Assembly (NCBI GenBank): GCA_944324135.1 | Contig: CALUVE010000001.1 | Span: 1 to 35,240, forward strand | Reading direction: 5' to 3' | Length of the DNA stretch: 35,240 bases | DNA from: Candidatus Gastranaerophilales bacterium | Lineage (GTDB): Bacteria > Cyanobacteriota > Vampirovibrionia > Gastranaerophilales > Gastranaerophilaceae | Part shown: piece by piece, positions 10,024 to 18,000 of the stretch | Position numbering within the stretch: position 1 is the first letter of the stretch | Layout: every line of letters begins with the position of its first letter | The notes under the pieces: generated by a model | What the model was told of the DNA's origin: nothing | Databases searched by the model: none | Seen by the model: only the letters and a program-made list of their open reading frames with translations | Program-made: the position numbers and the translations under genes

Positions 10024-11304
10024 GTGAACCGTATTTTTGGAATAGCTATAATAATTTTGGCGTTATTGCTTGCCCCGCCGGCATTTGCCATCTCCAAAGG
10101 GGGTAAGATTAAAGCGGTTGAACTTCCTGAAAAAACTCAGGAAGTTGTTGAACTTGACATCTCCAAATCTGACACCAAACATAATAATCCGTATGAAAAT
10201 GACCGTGCTCTGGACAACGTAGATGTCGAGTTTTCTATGTTTGACAACCTCATAGATAAAGATAAAGACAGCGAGCACCCTTTTAAGATAGAAGAAGAAT
10301 CTTTATTCGGACGGATTTACAAAAAAGAATTAACCAGAACTTCGATACCGTCATATCTTTTGCAGGACGAACTGACTTTTAAATATAAAAAAGGTCCTGT
10401 GGACAAAGTTCAATTTTACGGTGCATTTCAGGGAAATTTCAACAGCTTGTTCACCCCGTCGGATTACGATACCGAGTATGATTTGAATGTTCTGGAAGCC
10501 GGTGTTATCGGTGATTTTAAAGATAAAAACACTGATTTTAAAATGCAGTTAAATTTTAAAAATTCGGAATACTACACATTTTTACAGGGACTTGTGACAG
10601 ATGCTTATATTATGAACACATATATTCCGCACCACAAAATAATTGTCGGTAATTCCAGAAACCAGGTCGGAGTTGACGGCGGTGCGAGCACCTACACTCT
10701 GCCGTTTGCGTTTCGCTCACAGATAGCCAGAAATTTCGGTAACACAAGAGCTTTAGGGCTTCGTGTTGTCGGAAATTACGACCTTGTGGACTACAGTTTG
10801 GCATTAAACACTTCTGACAGATTTTTCAGAACATTTTTTGCAGGCCCTGAATTTACCGGCTGGGTAAACTTAAAGCCGCTCGGCAAAACTGACGGAAAAT
10901 ACGGCAATTTTGTTATAGGCGGAGGCTTGAACGCAGGGCATAATAACACTGATTACGTTGTCGGAGGTGCGTATGTCGGTTATTCCTACAAAAAGTTTGC
11001 AGCTAATTTTGAATATTCAATCGCGGACGGATACAACGGACGAATTACAAGCACTGATAAAGCAAGCGGGTTTTATACAACTCTTTCCTACAGAATTACC
11101 CAGAAACTCCATATCCTTGCAAGATTTGACCAGTTTGACCCGAACAGAGACATCTCCGGCGATTTAAAAAGAGAATATACAGCAGGGCTTAACTACTTTA
11201 TTAAAGGTCAGGCACTCAGATTAATCCTGAATTATGTATTCTGCCAGAACGAAAACACTGAGGACAGCCACCGGATTATTCTCGGAACACAAATTGTTTT
11301 ATAA
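10024..11304 (+). CDS. Outer-membrane beta-barrel porin-like protein
   Basis: The 426-residue product begins with a classical signal peptide (hydrophobic IAIIILALLLAPP, likely cleavage after AFA at residue 22). A charged stretch of about 85 residues follows, then roughly 300 residues of alternating short beta strands. Features typical of porins include repeated aromatic-ended strands, ILARFDQFDPNRD (like the phosphate-selective porin O/P family), and a final strand HRIILGTQIVL running to the C-terminus. It should form a diffusion channel in the outer membrane; the solute is unknown. The start is GTG 10024, which directly precedes the signal peptide and sits 8 bases after TATAGT. It precedes the LPS-synthesis block on the same strand, consistent with an envelope role. 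Confidence 0.75.
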   Translation: MNRIFGIAIIILALLLAPPAFAISKGGKIKAVELPEKTQEVVELDISKSDTKHNNPYENDRALDNVDVEFSMFDNLIDKDKDSEHPFKIEEESLFGRIYKKELTRTSIPSYLLQDELTFKYKKGPVDKVQFYGAFQGNFNSLFTPSDYDTEYDLNVLEAGVIGDFKDKNTDFKMQLNFKNSEYYTFLQGLVTDAYIMNTYIPHHKIIVGNSRNQVGVDGGASTYTLPFAFRSQIARNFGNTRALGLRVVGNYDLVDYSLALNTSDRFFRTFFAGPEFTGWVNLKPLGKTDGKYGNFVIGGGLNAGHNNTDYVVGGAYVGYSYKKFAANFEYSIADGYNGRITSTDKASGFYTTLSYRITQKLHILARFDQFDPNRDISGDLKREYTAGLNYFIKGQALRLILNYVFCQNENTEDSHRIILGTQIVL

Positions 11305-11332
11305 ATTAACAGCAGCAATATTACTTTTTGTT

Positions 11333-11359
11333 AAAAAACGGGGCTTAAACCGTGTTTTT
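11333..11359 (+). terminator. Probable intrinsic terminator after the porin gene
   Basis: An A-rich arm ending ACGG pairs with CCGT followed by GTTTTT (one bulged G) around an 8-base loop. It lies 28 bp after the porin stop. It is imperfect, so confidence is moderate. Confidence 0.45.
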
Positions 11360-11381
11360 CTGCTAAAATAAAGCTTGTAAA

Positions 11382-11387
11382 TATTAT
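11382..11387 (+). promoter_or_regulatory. -10 element before rfaE2
   Basis: TATTAT ends 8 bases before ATG 11396. The intervening AGGG could act as a weak ribosome binding site if transcription starts a little earlier. Confidence 0.35.
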
Positions 11388-11395
11388 AGGGATTT

Positions 11396-11869
11396 ATGGG
11401 ACAGGTACTAAGAAGAGAAAATGTAGCTAAATTTGTCGAAAATCTGCACAGGAGCGGGAAAACCGTTGTTGTGACAAACGGCTGCTTTGATATTCTGCAT
11501 GTCGGACACGTACGATATTTGCAAAAAACAAAGACTTTTGCGGATTACCTGATAGTACTTTTGAACTCTGACAAATCAGTCCGTGCTATAAAAGGTGAAA
11601 ACCGCCCTATAAATAATGAGAATGATCGTGCGGAAATTTTATGTGCATTGAGCTGTGTTGATTATGTTGTCATGTTTGATGAAACAAGCCCGCGGAATCT
11701 TCTGGATGAAATTAAACCTGATGTTTATACAAAAGGTGCCGATTATACAATGGAAACCCTGCCTGAGGCAGATATTATGCGCAAAAACGGAACTCGTGTT
11801 GAATTTATCGAGTTTGTAGAGGGAAAGTCGACGACGGGGATAATTAATAAAGTGAATAGTGAACAGTGA
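11396..11869 (+). CDS. rfaE2: Heptose-1-phosphate adenylyltransferase (RfaE domain II)
   Basis: The product adenylylates D-glycero-beta-D-manno-heptose 1-phosphate to ADP-heptose, the precursor of the LPS inner core. The 157-residue protein is the stand-alone nucleotidyltransferase half of HldE: it has the phosphate-binding NGCFDILHVGHVRYL with the HxGH signature, RAIKGENRPI, NDRAEIL and the closing EGKSTTGII. The kinase half (RfaE domain I) is absent and must be encoded elsewhere. It is the first gene of the envelope block, 24 bp before lpxD. Its last codons lie in a tandem 7-bp repeat (11852-11879). Other cytidylyltransferase-like activities are possible but less likely given this context. 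Confidence 0.88.
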   Translation: MGQVLRRENVAKFVENLHRSGKTVVVTNGCFDILHVGHVRYLQKTKTFADYLIVLLNSDKSVRAIKGENRPINNENDRAEILCALSCVDYVVMFDETSPRNLLDEIKPDVYTKGADYTMETLPEADIMRKNGTRVEFIEFVEGKSTTGIINKVNSEQ

Positions 11870-11879
11870 GTTGTGAATA
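11852..11879 (+). repeat. Tandem heptamer repeat (4 units) at the rfaE2 end
   Basis: Four 7-bp units, GTGAATA GTGAACA GTGAGTT GTGAATA, run head to tail. They cover the last rfaE2 codons, its TGA stop and the spacer just before the lpxD ribosome binding site. Confidence 0.6.
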
Positions 11880-11893
11880 TAAAGGAGAAAAAA

Positions 11894-12982
11894 ATGAAAA
11901 CTTTTTCGGTAGAAGAAATTACACAAATTGTAGGCGGTATGCTTACCAAAGTTCAGGATGCAAAAATTTCACAAATAGCGCCTCCGCTTTTGTCTGATGA
12001 AAATACCCTTGCACTTGCACTCGGAGAAGAAGAAATTGCAAACCTTGCAAAATCAAAAGCAAAAGCCGCTCTTGTTCCTTTAGGCGTTCAAATCGACGGC
12101 TTGACAACTATTGAAGTTGAAAGACCAAGACTTGCTATGATGAAATTGTTGAATTTGTTCTATGTTGCACCTGAGGTTAATCAGGGTATCCACCCGACTG
12201 CAGTTGTTCACGAAACAGCCAAACTCGGTCAAAATGTTCAAATCGGACCTAATGTTGTAATTTCACACGATGCCGAAATCGGTGACAATACTAAAATCCT
12301 TGCTAATTCATACATTGGCGGTGGTGCAAAAATAGGCAGAAATTGTTTCTTCCACCCAGGTGTAAATATCGGAGACAGAGTAAAAGTCGGTAATGATGTT
12401 ATTCTTCATCACGGCGTTTCTCTCGGTGCGGACGGATTCAGTTTTGTTACAGAAAACCCTGACAATATTGAACAGGCAAGAAAAGATGGTTCTATTAAAG
12501 AAGAAAATGCCAAACACGTTATTTTCAAAATTCCGTCAATCGGCTCAGTAAAAATCGGAAATAATGTTGAAATCGGCGCTAATTCTACAATAGACCGCGG
12601 CACTATTGAAGACACCGAAATCGGCGATGATACAAAAATTGATAACCTTGTTATGATTGGTCATAACTGCCGTGTAGGAAAAGGCTGTCTGATTGTTTCA
12701 CAGGTTGGTATTGCCGGAAGCTGCGTAATTGGTGACAGAGTTGTAATTGCAGGTCAGGCCGGTCTTGCTGACCATATCGAAATCGGTTCTGACACAATTA
12801 TTACGGCAAAAGCAGGTGTTACAAAATCTTTCCCTGAAAAATCTATCATTGTCGGTATTCCGGCTGTTCCGAGAAAAGAATTTATCAAACAGCTGAAAAC
12901 AATGAAAGACGCTCAGGAAATCTTTGCTAAATTCAGAAAATATGAACCTATGTTGAATGCGTTTGAGGAAGCTCATCAATAA
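11894..12982 (+). CDS. lpxD: UDP-3-O-acylglucosamine N-acyltransferase
   Basis: LpxD adds the N-linked 3-hydroxyacyl chain to UDP-3-O-acyl-glucosamine, the third step of lipid A synthesis. The 362-residue product has an N-terminal uridine-binding domain (about 1-95) and a long left-handed beta-helix of hexapeptide repeats (about 100-310; e.g. [20 protein letters not shown]). H257 in [11 protein letters not shown] is the probable catalytic base, and a C-terminal helix follows. ATG 11894 is chosen because AAAGGAG lies 6 bases before it; a GTG at 11873 in the same frame lacks such a site. Its stop codon shares one base with the lpxC start (TAATG), implying translational coupling. Confidence 0.95.
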   Translation: MKTFSVEEITQIVGGMLTKVQDAKISQIAPPLLSDENTLALALGEEEIANLAKSKAKAALVPLGVQIDGLTTIEVERPRLAMMKLLNLFYVAPEVNQGIHPTAVVHETAKLGQNVQIGPNVVISHDAEIGDNTKILANSYIGGGAKIGRNCFFHPGVNIGDRVKVGNDVILHHGVSLGADGFSFVTENPDNIEQARKDGSIKEENAKHVIFKIPSIGSVKIGNNVEIGANSTIDRGTIEDTEIGDDTKIDNLVMIGHNCRVGKGCLIVSQVGIAGSCVIGDRVVIAGQAGLADHIEIGSDTIITAKAGVTKSFPEKSIIVGIPAVPRKEFIKQLKTMKDAQEIFAKFRKYEPMLNAFEEAHQ

Positions 12983-13803
12983 TGATTACAATAAAAAAAG
13001 AAATTTCAATATCAGGAAACGGCTTGATGAAAAACAAGCCCTGTACTGTTACATTTTTCCCGTCAAAAGAGGGGAAAATCAGATATTTTGTGAATGGTGC
13101 GGAAGCTTTCACGGCTGATGTCGACAATGTGTATTCAACAGACCACTGCGTGACTATGGGAAACAAAGACGCAAAAGCAATGCTCACAGAACATCTTTCT
13201 GCAGCACTTGCTTTCTGCGAAATTGATTCTGTGGACATCTGCATGACAGAAATGGAAGTTCCTGCACTTGACGGCAGCTCCAAACAGTGGGTTGAGCTTT
13301 TTAAAAAAGCCGGCATTGATAAACCGCTCCTCCAAAAAACAAAATATTACACAGTTTCAGAGCCTGTTTATTACCTGAACGGCAAGACAAGTCTTGTAAT
13401 TTTGCCTGATGATGAGTTGTTTATTTCATACGCAGTAAACTATGACCATCCGGATTTATCCAATCGCTGGGTAAACTTTAACCCGAAAAATAAAGAGGAA
13501 ATTATAGAGGCGAGAACTTTCGGATACTATAAAGACCTCAAAAAATTCCAGATGCTCGGGTTTGCTCAAGGTGTTACGTTTGAAAACACTGTCGGGCTTG
13601 AAACCAGCGGCTACACCACAAAATTGAGAAGTCAGTATGAACCTGTTAAGCATAAAATGCTTGATTTGATAGGCGATTTATATCTGACCGGTGTTAACCC
13701 GCTCCACCTCAAAGCTCAAATTCTTGCCAAAGAAGCAGGACATGCAGTACATATTAAAACAGCTAAAATGCTAAAAGATAAGTTAATAGAATATAAAAAG
13801 TAA
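12982..13803 (+). CDS. lpxC: UDP-3-O-acyl-GlcNAc deacetylase
   Basis: LpxC is the zinc hydrolase of the committed lipid A step, removing acetate from UDP-3-O-acyl-GlcNAc. Zinc ligands are visible: H71 in TEHLSAAL, and H224 plus D228 in HKMLDLIGDLYL. H254 in AGHAVHIK is the likely catalytic base, and PALDGSS is also conserved. At 273 residues it is shorter than the E. coli enzyme (about 305) but similar to cyanobacterial forms. It overlaps lpxD by one base, and its own stop overlaps the fabZ ribosome binding site (TAAGGAG), so the three genes are tightly co-translated. Confidence 0.95.
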   Translation: MITIKKEISISGNGLMKNKPCTVTFFPSKEGKIRYFVNGAEAFTADVDNVYSTDHCVTMGNKDAKAMLTEHLSAALAFCEIDSVDICMTEMEVPALDGSSKQWVELFKKAGIDKPLLQKTKYYTVSEPVYYLNGKTSLVILPDDELFISYAVNYDHPDLSNRWVNFNPKNKEEIIEARTFGYYKDLKKFQMLGFAQGVTFENTVGLETSGYTTKLRSQYEPVKHKMLDLIGDLYLTGVNPLHLKAQILAKEAGHAVHIKTAKMLKDKLIEYKK

Positions 13804-13812
13804 GGAGAGAAG

Positions 13813-14265
13813 ATGACAGAAGAAACTAAACAAGAAGCGTTTACGCTTGACACAATGCAGATTATGGAAATGATACCGCACAGATATCCATTCCTTTTGG
13901 TAGACAGAATCACAGAATGTGTTCCGGGCAAATATGCTAAGGGATACAAAAACATGACTATGAACGAACAGTTCTTCCAGGGACATTTCCCGAACAATCC
14001 TATTATGCCGGGCGTTTTGCAGCTGGAGGCTATGGCTCAATGCTCAGCACCTATTTTAATGTCTATGCCTGAATTTGAAAGTAAATTGACTTTGTACGCA
14101 GGAGTTGACGGCGTTAGATTTAAAAATATTGTGAGACCCGGCGACAGATTTGATATGGAAGTTGAACTTATCAAAATCAAAGGCCCTGTTTGCAAAGCTC
14201 ACGGTGTCGGCAAAGTTGACGGCAAAATTTGCGTTGAAGCTGATATGACTTTTGCTTTAAAATAA
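13813..14265 (+). CDS. fabZ: 3-hydroxyacyl-ACP dehydratase
   Basis: FabZ dehydrates 3-hydroxyacyl-ACP in fatty acid elongation and competes with lipid A acyltransferases for the same substrate, which explains its usual place beside lpxC. The 150-residue hot-dog-fold protein has IPHRYPFLLVDRI, the catalytic histidine H58 in GHFPNNPIMPG and glutamate E72 in LQLEAMAQ. The start has AAGGAG 6 bases before ATG 13813. In cyanobacteria and many proteobacteria lpxA follows fabZ; here the block stops at a strong hairpin, so lpxA must be elsewhere. Confidence 0.95.
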   Translation: MTEETKQEAFTLDTMQIMEMIPHRYPFLLVDRITECVPGKYAKGYKNMTMNEQFFQGHFPNNPIMPGVLQLEAMAQCSAPILMSMPEFESKLTLYAGVDGVRFKNIVRPGDRFDMEVELIKIKGPVCKAHGVGKVDGKICVEADMTFALK

Positions 14266-14289
14266 TAAGTTACTAATAAAAAAATAAAA

Positions 14290-14331
14290 AATACAGGAGG
14301 GTTGAATAAAATTATTCAACCCTCCTGTATT
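14290..14331 (-). terminator. Strong, probably bidirectional terminator between fabZ and dxr
   Basis: This is a perfect 19-bp stem: AATACAGGAGGGTTGAATA (14290-14308) and its complement (14313-14331) around a 4-base loop. A long A-rich run at 14275-14290 gives a good U-tract on the minus strand, so it best serves dxr while also blocking read-through from fabZ. Confidence 0.75.
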
Positions 14332-14344
14332 ATGCTTGCTATGT

Positions 14345-14426
14345 TGTCATTCTAGGCGTAGCGAAGAATCTAATAATTTACAGAGATTCTTCCCCTCCTG
14401 AATGTTTAATCGGGTTCAGAATGACA
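14345..14426. repeat. Palindromic MITE/REP-like element, copy 2
   Basis: Exact outer arms TGTCATTCT (14345-14353) and AGAATGACA (14418-14426) enclose exact inner arms GAAGAATCT (14363-14371) and AGATTCTTC (14384-14392). It shares the GTCATTCT...CGAAGAATCT core with the element at 218-323. It lies between two convergent genes. Confidence 0.65.
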
Positions 14427-14458
14427 GATTGTAAATATAAACGCTTTCTCACGCTTCA

Positions 14459-15598
14459 CTATATCATTTGTTTAATTATATTTTTAGTCTGCTCACGGAT
14501 AGCAGCATCGACTGAAAAAATCTCATCTATAGTCGGATTTTGTATGACTTTGTGGGAGGACATCATTTTTTCTACAATTGTATATATATCGTAGAGTTTA
14601 ATTTTTCCGTCTAAAAATGCAAATACTGCCTCTTCATTTGCGGCGTTCAGGCATACGGTTGAAGTCCCGCCTGTTCTGCCGGCATGGTATGCGAGCTTGA
14701 TGCAAGGGAATTTTTCAAAATCAGGTTTTTCAAAATCAAGCCGCGCAATTTCTGCAAAACTAAAGCTTTTTGACTTAATACCCTCAAGTCTTTCCGGATA
14801 CGTAATCGCATATTGTATCGGAATATGCATACTCGGGAGTCCGAGCTGCGCTATGACGCTTCCGTCTTTGTATTCCACGGCGGAGTGGACAATGCTTTGC
14901 GGGTGGATAACCACTTCTATATCGTCGTAATCAAATCCGAAAAGATGATGAGCTTCTATTATTTCAAGCCCCTTATTCATAAGGGTTGCACTGTCTACCG
15001 TAATTTTTTTACCCATATTCCAGCGCGGATGGTGAAGAGCCTCTTCTACCGTTGCGTTTTTTATATCATCAATTGTTTTATGCAGAAAAGGACCGCCGGA
15101 GGCTGTTATTATGAGTTTATCCACAAAGTTTATGTCTTTTATACACTGATGTATAGCGCTGTGTTCGCTGTCTACAGGCAGAATTTTCACCCCGTGTTTG
15201 CGGGCTTCGCTCATTACGATATCCCCTGCCATCACAAGAGTTTCTTTATTGGCGAGCGCTATGTTTATATTATTTTTTATTGCGGTAAGAGTCGGCTTAA
15301 GCCCTATTTTGCCGGAGCAGGCAACCAGAATTATATCATTTTCTTTATTTGAACAAATCTCTTCCAGACCGTCAGAGCCGTGCAGAATTTTTGCACCGCT
15401 GACAGTAAGCTGAGAGGTTGAGTTATGACAAATATATTTCGGCTTAAATTTCTCAGCCTGTTTTTTTAATAATTCTGTATTTGAACCGCCGGCAAGTGCC
15501 AGAATTTCAAACTTATCCTTAAGTTTTTCTATAACTTCTAAAGCTTGAGTGCCTATAGAGCCTGTTGAGCCGATTATGCTTATTTTTTTCTTTTCCAT
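14459..15598 (-). CDS. dxr: 1-deoxy-D-xylulose 5-phosphate reductoisomerase
   Basis: The product converts DXP to 2-C-methyl-D-erythritol 4-phosphate with NADPH, the first committed step of the non-mevalonate isoprenoid pathway. The 379-residue protein is full length. It has the NADPH-binding IIGSTGSIGTQALEV, NKETLVMAG, the metal/substrate site LPVDSEHSAIHQC, HPRWNMGKKITVDSATLMNK and IEAHHLFGFDYDDIEVVIHP. It starts 4 bases after the nagZ stop with no clear Shine-Dalgarno, suggesting coupling. A TAAAAT on the minus strand 6 bases before the ATG could also give a leaderless mRNA, but it overlaps the nagZ stop and may be chance. Confidence 0.96.
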   Translation of the reverse strand: MEKKKISIIGSTGSIGTQALEVIEKLKDKFEILALAGGSNTELLKKQAEKFKPKYICHNSTSQLTVSGAKILHGSDGLEEICSNKENDIILVACSGKIGLKPTLTAIKNNINIALANKETLVMAGDIVMSEARKHGVKILPVDSEHSAIHQCIKDINFVDKLIITASGGPFLHKTIDDIKNATVEEALHHPRWNMGKKITVDSATLMNKGLEIIEAHHLFGFDYDDIEVVIHPQSIVHSAVEYKDGSVIAQLGLPSMHIPIQYAITYPERLEGIKSKSFSFAEIARLDFEKPDFEKFPCIKLAYHAGRTGGTSTVCLNAANEEAVFAFLDGKIKLYDIYTIVEKMMSSHKVIQNPTIDEIFSVDAAIREQTKNIIKQMI

Positions 15599-15602
15599 AA
15601 TT

Positions 15603-16577
15603 TTATTTTATCATAACCTCTTTTTTTAATTTTAAAATTCTGTTATAGGAATTTTCTATTTTTTCTGATAGTTCGGAATTCTTAAGAGATTTTTTATAAA
15701 CCTCTTCAATCGCATTGATTGTTTCTGGTGCGGAATTCCTCATAATAAACATATCAAGCCCTGCGAGTATTCCCTTTTCAAAAGCATCCGCAAGCCCGTA
15801 TGCCGCAACACCTTTCATTTCCATATCATCGGAAATTATTACCCCGTCAAAGTTCAGAGTATTCCTCAAGTAAGACAGCGCATTTTTGCTCAATGAAGCC
15901 GGAATCACATCTTTGTCAAAGCATGTACAGTGAAGATGTGCTGCCATAATCATTTTAATTCCGTTTTCAACTGATGCTTTAAACGGTTTTATATGAGTTT
16001 TTTCCATTTCATCAAGCGGCAGGTTAATCTCAGGCAGCGTCAGGTGGCTGTCAGAGTCTGCATCACCGTGTCCCGGATAATGTTTAACGCATGGCAGAAT
16101 CCCGTTTTTCAAATACTCATCAGACACAATTTTTTCTGCTTTAATAACCTCCTCAGGATTTGAGGAAAAAGCGCGTTCTCCGATTATCGGGTTTTCGGGA
16201 TTTGTATTTGTGTCGATACAGGGGGCAAAGTTAAGGTTCAGCCCGTAGCTTTTTAATTCTTTTGCTATTTCTGCTGTCTGGTTTTTAAGAAAATCTTCTC
16301 CTTTTTCAAACGCAAATTTTGCGGAGAGGTATTTTTTCCCGCCGTGAATGTTTTCTGTCCGCTCGACCCTGCCACCCTCCTCATCTATACTCAAAAAAGG
16401 CGGTAGTTTGGAAATCTCTTTGAGGTGAGCTGTCAGAGCTTTTAACTGGCTGGGGGTCTGAATATCTTTTGTAAAAAAGATTATCCCGCCCAAGCCGTTT
16501 TTCAAAGCCTCTTCATACCCTCCGCCATCTAAACCGAGGATGAACATCTGGTATAATTTTTCTTTTCCTGATAGCAT
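15603..16577 (-). CDS. nagZ: Beta-N-acetylhexosaminidase, glycoside hydrolase family 3
   Basis: NagZ removes N-acetylglucosamine from muropeptides during cell-wall recycling in the cytoplasm. The 324-residue single-domain product lacks a signal peptide, as expected. It has SIDEEGGRVERTENI, the CVKHYPGHGDADSDSHLTLP loop carrying the acid/base histidine (H178), and the nucleophile D250 in VIISDDMEMKG. ATG 16577 follows directly on the stop codon of the upstream gene, so the two are co-translated. It is followed by dxr at 4 bp. The start lacks the usual first beta strand found in longer relatives, but all catalytic parts are intact. Confidence 0.92.
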   Translation of the reverse strand: MLSGKEKLYQMFILGLDGGGYEEALKNGLGGIIFFTKDIQTPSQLKALTAHLKEISKLPPFLSIDEEGGRVERTENIHGGKKYLSAKFAFEKGEDFLKNQTAEIAKELKSYGLNLNFAPCIDTNTNPENPIIGERAFSSNPEEVIKAEKIVSDEYLKNGILPCVKHYPGHGDADSDSHLTLPEINLPLDEMEKTHIKPFKASVENGIKMIMAAHLHCTCFDKDVIPASLSKNALSYLRNTLNFDGVIISDDMEMKGVAAYGLADAFEKGILAGLDMFIMRNSAPETINAIEEVYKKSLKNSELSEKIENSYNRILKLKKEVMIK

Positions 16578-17162
16578 TTATGAAACCTTTTTATAGAACG
16601 GTAAAAATTCCGAAAATTTACCTGTTTTTACAACCTCTTCTATCTTCTCCAGAATAAGTTCCAAATCTTCTTTAGACGGAGTTTTAAGAGTAGACGGAAT
16701 TTTTATGTCATCTGTTTTCTGTGCCTTTGTAAATCCCTCATTTTCTGCGAGAAATTCTTTGTACTGTTCAAGAATTTTGTATAATTCAGGGTCTGCGGCT
16801 TCTTCTTTTCCAAGATAATATTTTGAATCTTTTTTTACTCTTTCAAAATAGTTCTCGATATAAACAATCTCCTCCATTGTGATATCGTGAGAGTAGTCTC
16901 CGCCATAGCAGAAGTTGTTTAATAACGGCATAGAACCTTTGTTTTTTATATATATTGCCCACAAAAGACAGCCGAGATAAAACCCTATTGTGTCTTTCAA
17001 AAGCGCATTAATTTTAGGGAAACACATTTTGTAGCAGTTTTTCCGCTGATTAAAATTTCTGTATCTTTCGATTGTATAATATGCGTAATCCACATTCTGC
17101 GAAAACACCTGTATATGCTGCATAAAACCCGGATCAAACAGCGCACCTTTTTCAAAATCCAT
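16578..17162 (-). CDS. Protein of unknown function, first gene of the nagZ-dxr operon
   Basis: I do not recognise this 194-residue protein. It is rich in aromatic and charged residues. One moderately hydrophobic stretch (DTIGFYLGCLLWAIYI, about residues 57-72) could be a buried helix or a single membrane span. The C-terminal third is helical and acidic. There is no signal peptide. The start is well supported by AGGAGAG before ATG 17162. Its stop codon abuts the nagZ start, so it is expressed with a wall-recycling enzyme and an isoprenoid enzyme, which gives only a weak hint of an envelope-related role. Confidence 0.7.
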   Translation of the reverse strand: MDFEKGALFDPGFMQHIQVFSQNVDYAYYTIERYRNFNQRKNCYKMCFPKINALLKDTIGFYLGCLLWAIYIKNKGSMPLLNNFCYGGDYSHDITMEEIVYIENYFERVKKDSKYYLGKEEAADPELYKILEQYKEFLAENEGFTKAQKTDDIKIPSTLKTPSKEDLELILEKIEEVVKTGKFSEFLPFYKKVS

Positions 17163-17210
17163 TTTTCTTCTCTCCTATTTATATATAAAATATTTTATAA
17201 TAAAAACACA

Positions 17211-17245
17211 AAAATGCGGGTATTAAAAAACAACACCCGCATTTT
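17211..17245 (-). terminator. Intrinsic terminator after the aquaporin gene
   Basis: Arms AAAATGCGGGT (17211-17221) and ACCCGCATTTT (17235-17245) are perfect complements. The minus-strand continuation is T-rich (GTGTTTTTATTATA). It lies 15 bp past the aquaporin stop. Confidence 0.75.
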
Positions 17246-17260
17246 ATTTTGACAATTTAA

Positions 17261-17899
17261 TTAGTCTCTTGCTTCCACAAGCTTATAAACAAGAGCGGCG
17301 ATAACACCGGCGAGAATATTAGCCCCCATAGTTATGAAAATGAAAGACCAGCAGGAAGCACCAAGTGTTCCCAGCCCGAGAGCAACCGCAGGGTTAAATG
17401 CGCCGTAGCAGAGGACTCCGCCGACAGCAAAAGCACCGACCATAACAGTACTGCCTATTGCAAGCCCGTAATAAGAATTACCGGCAGTGCGTTCTGAAGT
17501 TGCGCATAAAAGAACAACATAACAGAGCGCAAATGTTACTATAAACTCAGCAATAATCATAGTTCCGACCCCGAACGGGCAGCCCGGAACTTCTGCTCTT
17601 GCTCCGCTTGAAAATATAACAGTCAAAGCAGCAGCTGTTGCCCCGAGAAATTGTGCGATAATGTACGGGAGGAAATGTTTCCACTCAAGACTTCCACGCA
17701 TAGCCGCTGCAAGGGATACAGCAGGGTTGTAATGCCCGCCGGAAATATGCCCGCCTGCATAAACCATAACCATTAGCGCTGCGCCGATAGCAATCGGTGC
17801 GATTACACCGGGATGCGCAAAATAAGCTGTGCAGCCTACCGTGAATACCAGAAAAAATGTTCCGATAAACTCTACCAGATACTTTTTCAAACTGTTCAT
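17261..17899 (-). CDS. MIP-family aquaporin/solute channel
   Basis: This is an inner-membrane channel of the major intrinsic protein family, for water or small neutral solutes. The 212-residue product has six hydrophobic helices and both NPA half-helices: GGHYNPAVSLAAAMRG in loop B and GAFNPAVALGLG in loop E. The arginine that normally follows the second NPA and forms the narrow selectivity filter is replaced by valine. This points to a wider or less selective pore than AqpZ or GlpF. The start has AAAGGAGA about 6 bases before ATG 17899. It is monocistronic, with its own terminator. Transported solutes cannot be named from sequence. Confidence 0.88.
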   Translation of the reverse strand: MNSLKKYLVEFIGTFFLVFTVGCTAYFAHPGVIAPIAIGAALMVMVYAGGHISGGHYNPAVSLAAAMRGSLEWKHFLPYIIAQFLGATAAALTVIFSSGARAEVPGCPFGVGTMIIAEFIVTFALCYVVLLCATSERTAGNSYYGLAIGSTVMVGAFAVGGVLCYGAFNPAVALGLGTLGASCWSFIFITMGANILAGVIAALVYKLVEARD

Positions 17900-17988
17900 A
17901 TAAATCTCCTTTACTTGTTTTACAATTTGATTTTACCAGTTGTTTATATCTTTTTTATCCTGCAAGTGTTTTATTATTTTATTTATTG

Positions 17989-17994
17989 TATATT
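17989..17994 (+). promoter_or_regulatory. -10 element giving a probable leaderless pgeF mRNA
   Basis: TATATT ends exactly 6 bases before ATG 18001; AATCGT fills the gap and no Shine-Dalgarno exists. Confidence 0.5.
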
Positions 17995-18000
17995 AATCGT

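Noticed and set aside
11873-11893. GTG start for lpxD, seven codons upstream
   Set aside because: The AAAGGAG site lies between this GTG and ATG 11894 and fits only the latter.
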